Positions 37,254-46,157 are shown, counted from the first letter of the stretch. The stretch is DNA of 64,000 bases from Peribacillus glennii (GCF_003429105.1 NZ_QVTD01000006.1:186001-250000), one strand, 5' to 3'. Numbers and translations: made by a program. The notes: generated by a model from the sequence alone, not told the origin.

Positions 37254-38000
37254 TTATTGCTTCACGGAAGCCTCTAAGGCGATTTTTCCCTGTTTTAATT
37301 TTGGCGCAAGTCCTATGATGCCCTTTTGGGCGGCAAAGCCAAGCTCGTCTTCAAATCGGTGTTTATCAAACATTTTCCCAACATAAGAGGACCTCAAAAT
37401 GGCAATTGCCTCGTCCTGTTTTCCTTTATAGAAAAAATGGGCTGCCAGGGCTGCATCCGTCAGTTCAACTTCCCCGCCCTTCTCCCGGTACAGGCAATCG
37501 ATGAAATGTCCTGCCCCATAGAAATCCTCTAAACTCATCTCTCCAGAATTGCCTGAACAAACAACCATGATGGTCTCATCTTGCCAATTCTTTGAGATTT
37601 CACTTGCTACAAAGGGATTGTTCAATAATGAAGCAATGAACACTTCCTTTGCGCCTGTCGATTTCCTTAAAGCCACCGTGCCGTTGGTGGTTGATAAAAC
37701 CAAAACTTTCCCTGAAACTGAATTACGAAGGATGGAAGGGCTAGGATAGACAAAACCTTCTACTGGTTTTGCCGAAAGTTCCCCTGCCAAAATCCAATCT
37801 GTCTCCCCGCTTTGTTTGTGCAAGCTGACAGCCTCATCGCAATCTAAAACAGGGATTACCTCTACTGCGCCATCGTGCAATGCAGATACAATTGTTGTGG
37901 TAGCAAGCAGGACATCCAGAACGACAGCAATTTTATCGCCCTCGGCCATTTTCTGTTCATTGATTTCTTCTTTTCTGGTCAAAAGATGTATTTTCTTCAT
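37254..38000 (-). CDS. ComB-family phosphatase (2-phosphosulfolactate phosphatase-like)
   Basis: A 248-residue ComB-family protein, named for hydrolysis of 2-phosphosulfolactate in coenzyme M synthesis. Bacilli make no coenzyme M, so a different phospho-substrate is likely. Family motifs are seen: AVVLDVLLATTTI, GELSAKPVEGF, STTNGT, VCSGNSGEMSLEDFYGAG. In the DVLxATT motif an Arg is usual, but here it is Leu. ATG 38000 is two bases past the kinase stop, with GGAAG before it, so translation is coupled. A phosphatase beside a kinase in an acyl-CoA operon is suggestive. Confidence 0.85.
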   Translation of the reverse strand: MKKIHLLTRKEEINEQKMAEGDKIAVVLDVLLATTTIVSALHDGAVEVIPVLDCDEAVSLHKQSGETDWILAGELSAKPVEGFVYPSPSILRNSVSGKVLVLSTTNGTVALRKSTGAKEVFIASLLNNPFVASEISKNWQDETIMVVCSGNSGEMSLEDFYGAGHFIDCLYREKGGEVELTDAALAAHFFYKGKQDEAIAILRSSYVGKMFDKHRFEDELGFAAQKGIIGLAPKLKQGKIALEASVKQ

Positions 38001-38001
38001 A

Positions 38002-39075
38002 TCATGCTTCCTTGCCTGCAATGTTTGAGGCGTGGACGACAAGGCTTCTTACAAAACTGTCAAACTTGGAAAACCGATCATCCTTCGTTTGCCCTTTTTT
38101 ATATCGGTAATAGATTTGCTGGCAGATGACAGCCAGTTTGAAATAGGCAAACGTCATGTAAAAGTCCATATTTGACAAATCCCGGCCGCTTTTTTTCGCA
38201 TAAGCTTCTATGAACTGCTTTCTTGTCATAAACCCTTCGTTCACCGTAATCGCGGGCTTTCCGAGTCCCGATTTTAGTGGGGCGGGATCATCTTCTTCCG
38301 TCCAATAGCCCATCGCTACACCCAAATCAGCCAAAGGGTCTCCAATAGTGGTCATTTCCCAATCGAAAAGGCCGACCATTTCTGTTAGGCTTTCATTGAT
38401 CATCGCGTTATTAAGCTTATAATCGTAGTGGATGACAGTTGCCTCACCATCCGCCGGTACATGGCCCGCCAGCCATTTCATCAACGGTTCCACTTCGGGT
38501 ATATCATCTGTTTTTGCGCGGAGATATCGGGAGATCCAGCCATTCACCTGTCGTTCCATGAATCCTGCCGGCTTGCTGATCTCCGCCAGCTTTGTTTCCT
38601 GATACGGGATGGCATGCAGCTCGACAAGCCTGTCGACCATGATTTCCGAAAGCTTCCAGCAATTTTCCTTTGTTGGTGGAATTTCTTGGGGAAATTCAGT
38701 ATCAAAGACAATCCCATGCTTTCTTTCCATGATAAAAAAAGGGCTCCCGACGATTGTCTCGTCCTCCGAAAATAAGATTGGTTTCGGCGCTGGCGGAAAA
38801 TGCGGATGAAGCTCGGAAATAATAAGATGCTCCCTCTTCATATCGTGGGCTTTTGGAGCAACCGGCCCTAATGGCGGCCTTCTAAGCACCGCTTCCCATT
38901 CCCCTGCCTTCAATTGGTAGGTCAGGTTGGAATGGCCTGCAGAAAATTGCAAAACCTCAAGTGGTGCTCCCGGCAGCCCTTTTATATTCCTTCTCAAGAA
39001 TGATTCCAGCACTGAATAATCCAATTCCTCGCCTTTTCGTACAGGAATGGTATCTTTCCCGATTTTGTAAGGCAT
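38002..39075 (-). CDS. APH-type kinase of the ACAD10/ACAD11 family
   Basis: A 357-residue aminoglycoside-phosphotransferase-fold kinase. Catalytic loop VIHYDYKLNNAMI and the metal motif LFDWEMTTIGDPLADLG are both intact. The N-terminus has QFSAGHSNLTYQL and VLRRPPLGPVAPKAHDM. These motifs match the kinase half of mammalian ACAD10/ACAD11 and bacterial LvaA-type proteins, which phosphorylate the hydroxyl of 4-hydroxyacyl-CoAs. GGAGGGGG precedes ATG 39075; 39 bp after the thioesterase. Confidence 0.9.
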   Translation of the reverse strand: MPYKIGKDTIPVRKGEELDYSVLESFLRRNIKGLPGAPLEVLQFSAGHSNLTYQLKAGEWEAVLRRPPLGPVAPKAHDMKREHLIISELHPHFPPAPKPILFSEDETIVGSPFFIMERKHGIVFDTEFPQEIPPTKENCWKLSEIMVDRLVELHAIPYQETKLAEISKPAGFMERQVNGWISRYLRAKTDDIPEVEPLMKWLAGHVPADGEATVIHYDYKLNNAMINESLTEMVGLFDWEMTTIGDPLADLGVAMGYWTEEDDPAPLKSGLGKPAITVNEGFMTRKQFIEAYAKKSGRDLSNMDFYMTFAYFKLAVICQQIYYRYKKGQTKDDRFSKFDSFVRSLVVHASNIAGKEA

Positions 39076-39114
39076 GTTTCCCCCTCCTTATCCATAGTTG
39101 AAATATTCAGAATT

Positions 39115-39519
39115 TCAATTTTGCACAAAGTAGTTTTTTAACCCTTCGCGCAGCAATTCAGGAATTTCCTTGCTTTTTTGTTCAGCAAAATCAAAAAACA
39201 CCATAACTGCATTTCCTTTCGCTATCAGCTCGCCAGTCTGGGAACAAACAACGTCATGATTGATTTCAAAGCTTTTGGTACCAATCCTTGATACAAAACT
39301 CTTAATCTGCAGAATTTGGTTGAAATAACCTTGGTTGATAAAGTCACATTTGATGGAAGCCAAAATAAAGTTCCAATCATCCGCATCCATTTTATATCCA
39401 AGTGATTGGAAAAACGTAATCCGCGCTTGCTCCAGGTAAATGAAATAACTAGTATTATTGATATGTCCCAAAGCATCTGTCTCGCAAAAACGTGCTGTTA
39501 CTTCGGTTTCATGGATCAT
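39115..39519 (-). CDS. 4HBT-family acyl-CoA thioesterase
   Basis: A 134-residue hotdog-fold thioesterase with the active-site motif CETDALGHINNTSYFIYLEQAR. It cleaves acyl-CoA to acid plus CoA. ATG 39519 has GGGAG upstream; the longer frame to 39552 runs into the operator region. First gene of the seven-gene unit that ends with the quinone oxidoreductase, and just downstream of a TetR-type palindrome. Confidence 0.9.
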   Translation of the reverse strand: MIHETEVTARFCETDALGHINNTSYFIYLEQARITFFQSLGYKMDADDWNFILASIKCDFINQGYFNQILQIKSFVSRIGTKSFEINHDVVCSQTGELIAKGNAVMVFFDFAEQKSKEIPELLREGLKNYFVQN

Positions 39520-39555
39520 TTTTTTCACTCCCTTCCGCCTAAGATCAGCCATTAA

Positions 39556-39570
39556 ACCAAACGGTCAGTA
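39556..39570. promoter_or_regulatory. TetR-type operator upstream of the thioesterase operon
   Basis: ACCAAACGGTCAGT is a degraded form of the perfect palindrome at 44316-44329. The shared wider context is ATTAAAC(C/T)AA(A/C)CGGT(C/T)AGTATGTA. It lies about 40 bp before the thioesterase start codon. The likely ligand protein is the TetR regulator encoded next door. Confidence 0.65.
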
Positions 39571-39592
39571 TGTAAGTATTAAGAGCATGGTC

Positions 39593-39750
39593 GGGAAGAT
39601 GGAGTAAGCGAACCCTTCATTAAAGAAATGTTCCGCTATCATCTGCCACGTCCAGCGGCAATGTGTGCGTCACCTCGAAAAACGTTTGCTTTTCTCCGTG
39701 CGAGGTAACGCTAACGCAATCGCCCTTGTGCTGTGGAAGCCCATCTTCCC
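39593..39750. other. Nested-stem element between thioesterase and tetR
   Basis: GGGAAGATGG (39593-39602) is exactly complementary to CCATCTTCCC (39741-39750). Inside, TGCGT/ACGCA (39666-39670 with 39714-39718) and ACCTCG/CGAGGT (39672-39677 with 39701-39706) nest. The region has no gene; RNA structure or a decayed repeat are both possible. Confidence 0.45.
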
Positions 39751-39762
39751 CCCCGCCAATGA

Positions 39763-40329
39763 TTATCCGACTTCTATCCCTTGTAAAATCATATCTACGA
39801 AAATATCCGTTACCTCTCTGTCTGTCATCTTTCCATCCGGTTTAAACCATTGATAGCTCCAGTTTGCCGCACCAAGAATGCCGAATGTTACGATTGGGGG
39901 GTTGAGGTTGTCGCGGAATTCCCCTTTTATGACCCCTTCCTCAAGGAGAGCCTGAATGTTTAGGCGGAATTTATCGCGCTTCGGAATGATCTGGGAAAGC
40001 CGTTCCTCGCTTAAATTCTGCATTTCCCGAAAGAACACCTTTGCGCTCGGCCCCTGGCTTTTAATATTGCTGATCAGCATATAAACGATATCATACAGTT
40101 TTTCCTTGGAGCTTTTTGTTTCGTCCTTTAAAATCTTTTCCTGGTGACCAAGCAAATCATCAATATAGCGAAAATGGATGTCCATCAGCAATTCTTCCTT
40201 GCTGGAAAAATAGTAATAAAAAGTTCCTTTCGTTACGCCGATGGAATCCACGATATCCTGGATCGATGTCTCACTGAATCCTTTTTTTTCGAATAAGCGA
40301 ATGCTGTGCTCTGTTATTTTTTCCTTCAC
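39763..40329 (-). CDS. TetR-family regulator of acyl-CoA metabolism
   Basis: A 188-residue TetR protein: helix-turn-helix at the N-terminus (GFSETSIQDIVDSIGVTKGTFYYYFSSKEELL), then a ligand-binding domain that resembles FadR/YsiA-type acyl-CoA sensors (ISNIKSQGPSAKVFFREMQN). Position between the two halves of the island and the two similar palindromes suggest that it controls both, released by an acyl-CoA. Confidence 0.9.
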   Translation of the reverse strand: MKEKITEHSIRLFEKKGFSETSIQDIVDSIGVTKGTFYYYFSSKEELLMDIHFRYIDDLLGHQEKILKDETKSSKEKLYDIVYMLISNIKSQGPSAKVFFREMQNLSEERLSQIIPKRDKFRLNIQALLEEGVIKGEFRDNLNPPIVTFGILGAANWSYQWFKPDGKMTDREVTDIFVDMILQGIEVG

Positions 40330-40569
40330 TCATGTATCCTCGCAATCTGTTGAAAAGTTTCAGTGAAATTATACCATAACTAAAACCTCTTCCGATTAAC
40401 AAGGCACCTACTCTTGGCTTTGTTCCGTATTAACCGGGGCAGGCCCCCCATGCAAGAAAACAAACAAGCATTAAAGGGAGCCAACGTTTTCCTTCTTGTG
40501 ATGTTGCTGCCCAATGTCCTTATCGCTGTAAATCAGGGTAACCATCAGTTGGCATAGAGGGAGTTTCGC

Positions 40570-42180
40570 TTACTTAGCGGCTGCTTCTTCCCGCAAAGCC
40601 CTGCGCAGGATTTTCCCGACGCCAGTTTTAGGCAGCTCCTCACGGAATTCCACACTGGTTGGTACTTTATAGGCAGACATATTCTGCCTGCAGTGCGCAA
40701 TTATCCCTTCTACCGTGGCCGTTTTGCCGGCTTTCAGGACAACGACCGCTTTGACTGTTTCGCCTCTGTAAGGATCAGGGACGCCGATCACGACTGCCTC
40801 CTGAACGGAAGGGTGCTCATAAATCACCTCTTCAACATCCCGCGGATAAACATTATAACCGCTGGCAATGATCATGTCCTTTTTCCTGTCGACTATATAT
40901 AAATATCCATCTTCGTCCATTTTTGTAATATCTCCAGTATAAAGCCAGCCATCCCTTAAGGTATTTGCTGTTTCTTCAGGCATGTTCCAATAACCTTTCA
41001 TGACCTGGGGACCCCTGATAATCAATTCACCCAATTCACCTGCCGGAACCTCCTCGGTACCCGTGGCCAAATCCACAATTTTATAATCCGTGTTCGGAAG
41101 TCCGATTCCCACGCTGCCTGGTTTCCTTTCAGCAAATGGGGGATTGCAATGCGTGACTGGAGAAGCTTCTGACAAGCCGTACCCTTCCAGGATCTGCGCG
41201 CCTGTTTTGCTCTCGAAACCGCGCATGAGCTCAAGAGGCATCGGTGCACTTCCGCTGTTGCAGGAACGGATTGAGTTAATTCCGTAGCTTTCAGCATTCG
41301 GATGGTTGGTGATCGCCACATACATGGTCGGGACACCCGGGAAAATTGTCGGCTGTTCCTGCTTGATCGTATTTAACACTTCTTCAAGCTCAAAACGCGG
41401 AAGCATAATAGAATTAGAAGCAGTGAACAACGCAAAATTCATTGCCGAAGTCATGCCGAATACATGGAATAAAGGAATGATCGTTAGAAAACGTTCTTTG
41501 CCGAATTCAACGTCATCCTTAAAAAACTCATTAGTCTGGGCAACATTTGCCATAATATTTCGATGGGTCAGCATTGCCCCTTTGGAACGCCCAGTCGTTC
41601 CCCCGGTGTACTGCAGGACGGCAACGTCATGTTCCGGTTGTATTTCCACGGGAGTCACCTGACCGTTTCCTTCTTTTAAGAATCCATCAAATGTATGGTC
41701 CGGTGCAAAGTCCTGCTCCGTTGGCTGAAGGCTCACGACGATAATCGTTTTCAGGCTGGTATTTGGCTGTACCTGTTTGACCTTCTCGTACAGTGCATCT
41801 AATACGATAATGGTCTCCGCTCCTGAATCGCCCAGTATATATTCAATTTCACGCGGGGCTGACATAGGATTGACCTGTGTGACGATGGCACCGCAAGTCA
41901 AGATGCCATTATAAGCGATGACATATTGCGGACAGTTCGGAAGCATGATGGCAACCCTATCCCCCTTCTGGACGCCATTCTTCTGCAATCCGGAAGCAAA
42001 CAGATTAACCGCGTAAGACAGTTCCCTGTAGCTGATTTTTTTGGTATAGAAGGTTATAGCGGTATTTTCCGGATACTTTTTTGCGTTTTCCTGGAGAACT
42101 TGCGGAATCGTCATTTCAGGAATTTGAATTTCACTTGCAATTGACTCGGGATACACGGACAGCCATGGTTTCTTTCTCAT
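40570..42180 (-). CDS. Long-chain-type acyl-CoA ligase
   Basis: A 536-residue AMP-forming ligase (ANL superfamily). P-loop-like YTGGTTGRSKGAM, YGLSEASP, the hinge GWLYTGDITKMDEDGYLYIVDRKKDM, and the catalytic lysine segment LPKTGVGKILRR are all present. It activates a fatty or related acid with ATP and CoA, feeding the dehydrogenases around it. ATG 42180 with GGGGG upstream is used. A TTGACA promoter lies just upstream, so it may also be expressed alone. Confidence 0.93.
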   Translation of the reverse strand: MRKKPWLSVYPESIASEIQIPEMTIPQVLQENAKKYPENTAITFYTKKISYRELSYAVNLFASGLQKNGVQKGDRVAIMLPNCPQYVIAYNGILTCGAIVTQVNPMSAPREIEYILGDSGAETIIVLDALYEKVKQVQPNTSLKTIIVVSLQPTEQDFAPDHTFDGFLKEGNGQVTPVEIQPEHDVAVLQYTGGTTGRSKGAMLTHRNIMANVAQTNEFFKDDVEFGKERFLTIIPLFHVFGMTSAMNFALFTASNSIMLPRFELEEVLNTIKQEQPTIFPGVPTMYVAITNHPNAESYGINSIRSCNSGSAPMPLELMRGFESKTGAQILEGYGLSEASPVTHCNPPFAERKPGSVGIGLPNTDYKIVDLATGTEEVPAGELGELIIRGPQVMKGYWNMPEETANTLRDGWLYTGDITKMDEDGYLYIVDRKKDMIIASGYNVYPRDVEEVIYEHPSVQEAVVIGVPDPYRGETVKAVVVLKAGKTATVEGIIAHCRQNMSAYKVPTSVEFREELPKTGVGKILRRALREEAAAK

Positions 42181-42212
42181 AATTAACCCCCAACAAAATG
42201 ATAAAATAATTA

Positions 42213-42242
42213 CTATTCTGCTATGCACTGCTGTCTGTCAAA
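42213..42242 (-). promoter_or_regulatory. Candidate promoter of the acyl-CoA ligase gene
   Basis: On the minus strand a perfect TTGACA (42242-42237), an 18-base spacer and GAATAG. The -10 is weak, so strength and use are uncertain. Confidence 0.45.
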
Positions 42243-42281
42243 TCGCCTTACCCAATTTGTGTTCCACTCTTACCTCGCTGC

Positions 42282-43052
42282 TTAGGCGTGTGTGCCGCCA
42301 TCTACAATCAATACATCACCAGTAATAAAATTAGACGCATTGGATGCAAGGAAAACGGCAGCACCCTTTAAATCATCATCTGACCCAAACCGCCTTAACG
42401 GTGTTGATTCAATGATGGGATCCTTGCCTTTTTCGATTAAAACCTTTGACATCTTGGTCGGGAAAAAGCCAGGAGCAATCGCGTTTACATTTATGTTGTA
42501 TGGACCCCATTTTACCGCCAGGTCTTTCGTGAAGGTAATGACCGCACCCTTGCTTGTGTTGTAGCCGATTGTGTTCATCACTCTTGGATCCGTTCCTCCA
42601 AGGCCCGCAACTGATGCGATGTTGATGATTTTCCCGCCTCCTTGCTCAATCATGACCCTTCCCGCTGCCTGGCTCATTAAAAAGGTTCCCGTCACGTTCA
42701 CATTAATTACCTTTTGCCAGGCTTCCAGTGGCATATCTTCAGCAGGTGCCCCCCACGTTGCGCCGCTGTTATTCACCAAAATATCGATGGAACCGAATTC
42801 TTTTTTCGTTTCAACAATGACAGCCTGAACATCTTCTGGATTGGAAATATCACATTTTAACGCGAGCGCTTTGACCCCGATTTGCCGCACACGTTCCGCA
42901 ACTTCTTCACATGCTTCCTTTTTCCGTGAGCATAAAACGACATTGGCCCCCGCTTCAGCAAAGCCTACAGCGATCTGTTCTCCAAGCCCGCGGCCGCCCC
43001 CTGTAACAATTGCCGTTTTTCCGGTTAAATCAAATAATTCCATAACTTTCAT
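42282..43052 (-). CDS. Short-chain dehydrogenase, FabG/gluconate-dehydrogenase-like
   Basis: A 256-residue SDR with GGGRGLGE, NNSG, SVAGL, YNTSKGA (Tyr/Lys intact) and ITGDVLIVDGG. Directly follows the ACAD10/11-type dehydrogenase, so a 4-oxoacyl- or 3-hydroxyacyl-CoA dehydrogenase role is plausible. The start is uncertain: ATG 43052 and 43043 are both within reach of AAAGG; a frame to 43076 has no ribosome site. Confidence 0.88.
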   Translation of the reverse strand: MKVMELFDLTGKTAIVTGGGRGLGEQIAVGFAEAGANVVLCSRKKEACEEVAERVRQIGVKALALKCDISNPEDVQAVIVETKKEFGSIDILVNNSGATWGAPAEDMPLEAWQKVINVNVTGTFLMSQAAGRVMIEQGGGKIINIASVAGLGGTDPRVMNTIGYNTSKGAVITFTKDLAVKWGPYNINVNAIAPGFFPTKMSKVLIEKGKDPIIESTPLRRFGSDDDLKGAAVFLASNASNFITGDVLIVDGGTHA

Positions 43053-43087
43053 TTGCCACACTGCCTTTCCATTCAATTTATGAGCAA

Positions 43088-44296
43088 TTATTGGTGTTTA
43101 CGGAGTTCCAGCTTTGCAATCTGGGCTTTGTGCACCTCGTCAGGACCATCGGCAAGCCTTAATGTACGGGAATTGGCCCACTGGGCGGCCAATGGTGTAT
43201 CACCGGAAACGCCAGCACCGCCAAATGCCTGTATGGCACGGTCAATGACCCGAAGAGCCATGGATGGGGCGACTACCTTGATCATCGCAATTTCCGCTTT
43301 GGCTTCCTTATTGCCGACTGTATCCATCATATAAGCAGCTTTCAAAGTCAACAGACGGGCCTGCTCTATTTCAATCCTTGATTCTGCAACCCATTCCATA
43401 ATGACTCCCTGCTTGGAAAGCGGCTTTCCAAAGGCCACCCGACTTTGAATGCGTTTACATAATTCATCAAGCGCACGCTCTGCAGCACCAATCAACCGCA
43501 TGCAATGGTGGATTCTTCCAGGCCCGAGCCGTCCCTGTGCAATGGCAAACCCTTTCCCTTCTCCCCAAATCATGTTTTCAGCAGGCACTCGTACATTTTC
43601 ATAAGTGATTTCGGCATGTCCGTGCGGGGCATGGTCGTAGCCGAAAACCGGCAGCATCCTCTCTATCTTCACTCCTGGAGAGTCAAGCGGTACCAGAATC
43701 ATCGACTGCTGTTCATGGCGGTTGGCATCGGGATCGTTTTTCCCCATAACGATGGCGATTTTGCAACGGGGATCTCCTGCCCCCGAGGACCACCATTTGC
43801 GGCCGTTAATCAGATAATGGTCGCCATCCCTTTCGATCCGGGCTTCTATATTTGTTGCGTCCGATGAAGCCACATCCGGCTCGGTCATTGAAAAACAGGA
43901 ACGGATTTCTCCTTCCAATAATGGTTTTAGCCATTGCTCCTTCTGTTTTTCAGTGCCGTAACGCACCAGGACTTCCATGTTTCCCGTATCAGGGGCATTG
44001 CAATTGAAAACTTCAGGTCCAATAAGGGACCGGCCCATAATTTCACATAAAGGCGCATACTCCAGATTCGTCAGTCCCGCTCCATATTCGCTTTCCGGCA
44101 AAAACAGATTCCACAGCCCCTCCGCCTTCGCTTTTGCAGTAAGTTCCCCCATGATTGGCGGTATGGCACCCCATCTATCGCTTTGTTGGTTCAGCTGCTG
44201 CTGGTAAATCGCTTCATTTGGATACACATTTTCATCCATAAATTGCGTTAATTTGCGCTGGAGTTCTTTGACCTTTGCAGAATAGGAAAAATCCAT
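43088..44296 (-). CDS. Acyl-CoA dehydrogenase of the ACAD10/ACAD11 type
   Basis: A 402-residue flavoprotein whose motifs are those of the dehydrogenase half of mammalian ACAD10/ACAD11: [50 protein letters not shown] and [19 protein letters not shown]. In those enzymes and in bacterial LvaC-type relatives it converts a 4-phosphoacyl-CoA to an enoyl-/hydroxyacyl-CoA with loss of phosphate. The matching kinase is encoded at 38002-39075. GGGGG precedes ATG 44296, and a perfect TetR-type palindrome lies 20 bp upstream. Confidence 0.92.
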   Translation of the reverse strand: MDFSYSAKVKELQRKLTQFMDENVYPNEAIYQQQLNQQSDRWGAIPPIMGELTAKAKAEGLWNLFLPESEYGAGLTNLEYAPLCEIMGRSLIGPEVFNCNAPDTGNMEVLVRYGTEKQKEQWLKPLLEGEIRSCFSMTEPDVASSDATNIEARIERDGDHYLINGRKWWSSGAGDPRCKIAIVMGKNDPDANRHEQQSMILVPLDSPGVKIERMLPVFGYDHAPHGHAEITYENVRVPAENMIWGEGKGFAIAQGRLGPGRIHHCMRLIGAAERALDELCKRIQSRVAFGKPLSKQGVIMEWVAESRIEIEQARLLTLKAAYMMDTVGNKEAKAEIAMIKVVAPSMALRVIDRAIQAFGGAGVSGDTPLAAQWANSRTLRLADGPDEVHKAQIAKLELRKHQ

Positions 44297-44315
44297 AAGT
44301 ATCCCCCTTTATTAA

Positions 44316-44329
44316 ACTAACCGGTTAGT
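44316..44329. promoter_or_regulatory. TetR-type operator upstream of the ACAD10/11-type gene
   Basis: ACTAACC-GGTTAGT is a perfect 14-base palindrome, 20 bp before the start codon. It closely matches the site at 39556-39570. The placement suits repression by the TetR protein at 39763-40329. Confidence 0.72.
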
Positions 44330-44504
44330 ATGTATCACTTTTAAGTATACGTCCTTTTGGAAAATATTCAACTATTAAACTAAAAATTTTAAATATTACA
44401 GATAGTTGGAATTTTGATAATCCATATAATTTTTTGATGTATTCCTGAATTTGATGACACCTTTCAATTTATTGATCATTTTATATGAAAAGCCGGCGAA
44501 CTAT

Positions 44505-44543
44505 TAAAAACGGGTCGGCCCAAATTTCAAGGCCGCCCCTTTC
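44505..44543 (-). terminator. Terminator of ktrD
   Basis: Minus strand GGGGCGGCC ... GGCCGACCC (one mismatch) followed by GTTTTTAAT, just past the ktrD stop. Confidence 0.82.
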
Positions 44544-44546
44544 TAC

Positions 44547-45902
44547 TCAACCGATAATGATTCTTTCTTTTGGATAATGGTAATTGTCCGATTTCTCTCT
44601 TCTGCCCATGATAAATAGGAAAGAAACGATGCCTACACGCCCTATGAACATCAGGATCATGTCTATGATTTTGCCGGTGGTGCTCAGGTCTGGGGTAATC
44701 CCAAAGGAGAGCCCTACAGTACCGAAAGCGGAACAAACTTCAAAAATGATTTGCGTGAGTGAAAAATCCTCGGTTATCGTCATTACTATGATGGAAACGA
44801 AACAAAGCACAATCCCCATCAACATTACAGCCGTGGCTTTATAAATGTCTTCCTCGCATATCTCGCGATCGAAAACTTTGATGGACCGGCTGCCTCTGGC
44901 AAAATTCCACAAAAATAAGATCATGATTGCAAATGTAGTGGTTCTTATCCCGCCGCCGGTCGAGCTGGGGGATGCCCCAATGAACATCATAAAACTCATC
45001 AACAATTGCGTGGGCTCTGAAAAGCTGTTGATATCCATTGTTGAAAGTCCGGCGCTTCTTGTATTGGAAGACATGAATAAAGAATAAAAAAATGCTTCAT
45101 GCCAAGCTTTCCCTGCCAGAAACCCATTGAATTCCAGCAACAATATCAATACGGTCCCACCGAAAACAAAGCCGAAAAAAGTGACCGAGGTTATTTTTGA
45201 GAAAAGAGAAAAGCGGAATTTATAAACTCTTGCCCTGTTTGAAAGAAATTCCTTTGTTTCAATAAGGACCGGAAAGCCGATCGCCCCAAGAATCAGAAGC
45301 AGGATCGTGACCGTTTGGATAAAATAATCTCCTTTATAGGGAATCATCGATTGCCCGGTGATATCAAACCCGGCATTTGTCGTAGCGCTTACCGACAGGA
45401 ACAGCCCGTGAAGCATGGCCTGATTCAAGTCAGGATAATACCTTAGGAAATAAATTCCCAGCACAATGGCGCCGATCATTTCGATGATGACGATAATCTT
45501 GATCAGCTGGATCAAAAGTTTAACAAGACCGGAGAGCTGAGTTTGATTTTGGTCAGTCATTATCAACTGCCGTTCCTTCAGGCCAATTTTTTTTCCCAGG
45601 ATGACCCACAAAAAAGTTCCCAATGTCATAACGCCTATTCCTCCGAACTGCAACACGAACATCAGGATAAATATTCCGGGTATGCTGAAGGTATCCACAA
45701 TATTTATGACAGATAAACCGGTTACACTTACGGCACTGACAGCTGTAAATAAAGCATCCAGAAAGGTCCACCTGACCTCCGGCTTGATCGCTATGGGAAG
45801 GCTTAACAGCAACGTTGAAACGGTGACCGCGATAAAATAATAACCTATTATGATTTGCACAGGACTCAATTTCTGAATCACAGCTTTAAAAAAAGTCCAC
45901 AT
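44547..45902 (-). CDS. ktrD: Ktr potassium uptake channel subunit
   Basis: A 451-residue membrane subunit of a Ktr/Trk K+ uptake system: four repeated M1-P-M2 units with filter-like segments such as SVTGLSV, TTNAGFD and SSTGGGIRTTT. It needs a cytoplasmic RCK subunit (KtrA or KtrC), which is not in this window, so it fits the stand-alone KtrD of B. subtilis (ykrM). ATG 45902 has AAAGGA upstream; a longer frame to 45962 has no ribosome site. A minus-strand TATAAT (46044-46039) lies upstream. Confidence 0.92.
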   Translation of the reverse strand: MWTFFKAVIQKLSPVQIIIGYYFIAVTVSTLLLSLPIAIKPEVRWTFLDALFTAVSAVSVTGLSVINIVDTFSIPGIFILMFVLQFGGIGVMTLGTFLWVILGKKIGLKERQLIMTDQNQTQLSGLVKLLIQLIKIIVIIEMIGAIVLGIYFLRYYPDLNQAMLHGLFLSVSATTNAGFDITGQSMIPYKGDYFIQTVTILLLILGAIGFPVLIETKEFLSNRARVYKFRFSLFSKITSVTFFGFVFGGTVLILLLEFNGFLAGKAWHEAFFYSLFMSSNTRSAGLSTMDINSFSEPTQLLMSFMMFIGASPSSTGGGIRTTTFAIMILFLWNFARGSRSIKVFDREICEEDIYKATAVMLMGIVLCFVSIIVMTITEDFSLTQIIFEVCSAFGTVGLSFGITPDLSTTGKIIDMILMFIGRVGIVSFLFIMGRREKSDNYHYPKERIIIG

Positions 45903-46013
45903 ATAATTATTCCTTTCATTATGTTGGCCGCATGTGCCAGGTTCTATTATGAATAAAGCCAAAAAAATTGCTGCAAATTATAAAAACTATAGCCCATATT
46001 AGAAAGAAACTGA

Positions 46014-46109
46014 TTAGCCTTTTCTTGCTTTCCCTTCCATTATACACATTGTTTTAAATAGCAGGTAATACGATAGAGGGCACTTGTCAAACGGTGAATG
46101 CCGTCGCAT
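46014..46109 (-). CDS. Possible 31-aa peptide upstream of ktrD
   Basis: ATG 46109 has an exact AAAGGAGG eight bases upstream (46125-46118). The 31-codon frame is cationic with a short hydrophobic middle (CPLSYYLLF). The frame overlaps the presumed ktrD promoter. It could be a leader peptide, but nothing beyond the ribosome site supports it. Confidence 0.3.
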   Translation of the reverse strand: MRRHSPFDKCPLSYYLLFKTMCIMEGKARKG

Positions 46110-46157
46110 CCGCGAATCCTCCTTTGTGCAATAACAGGAAGTTTTCCCAACATTATT

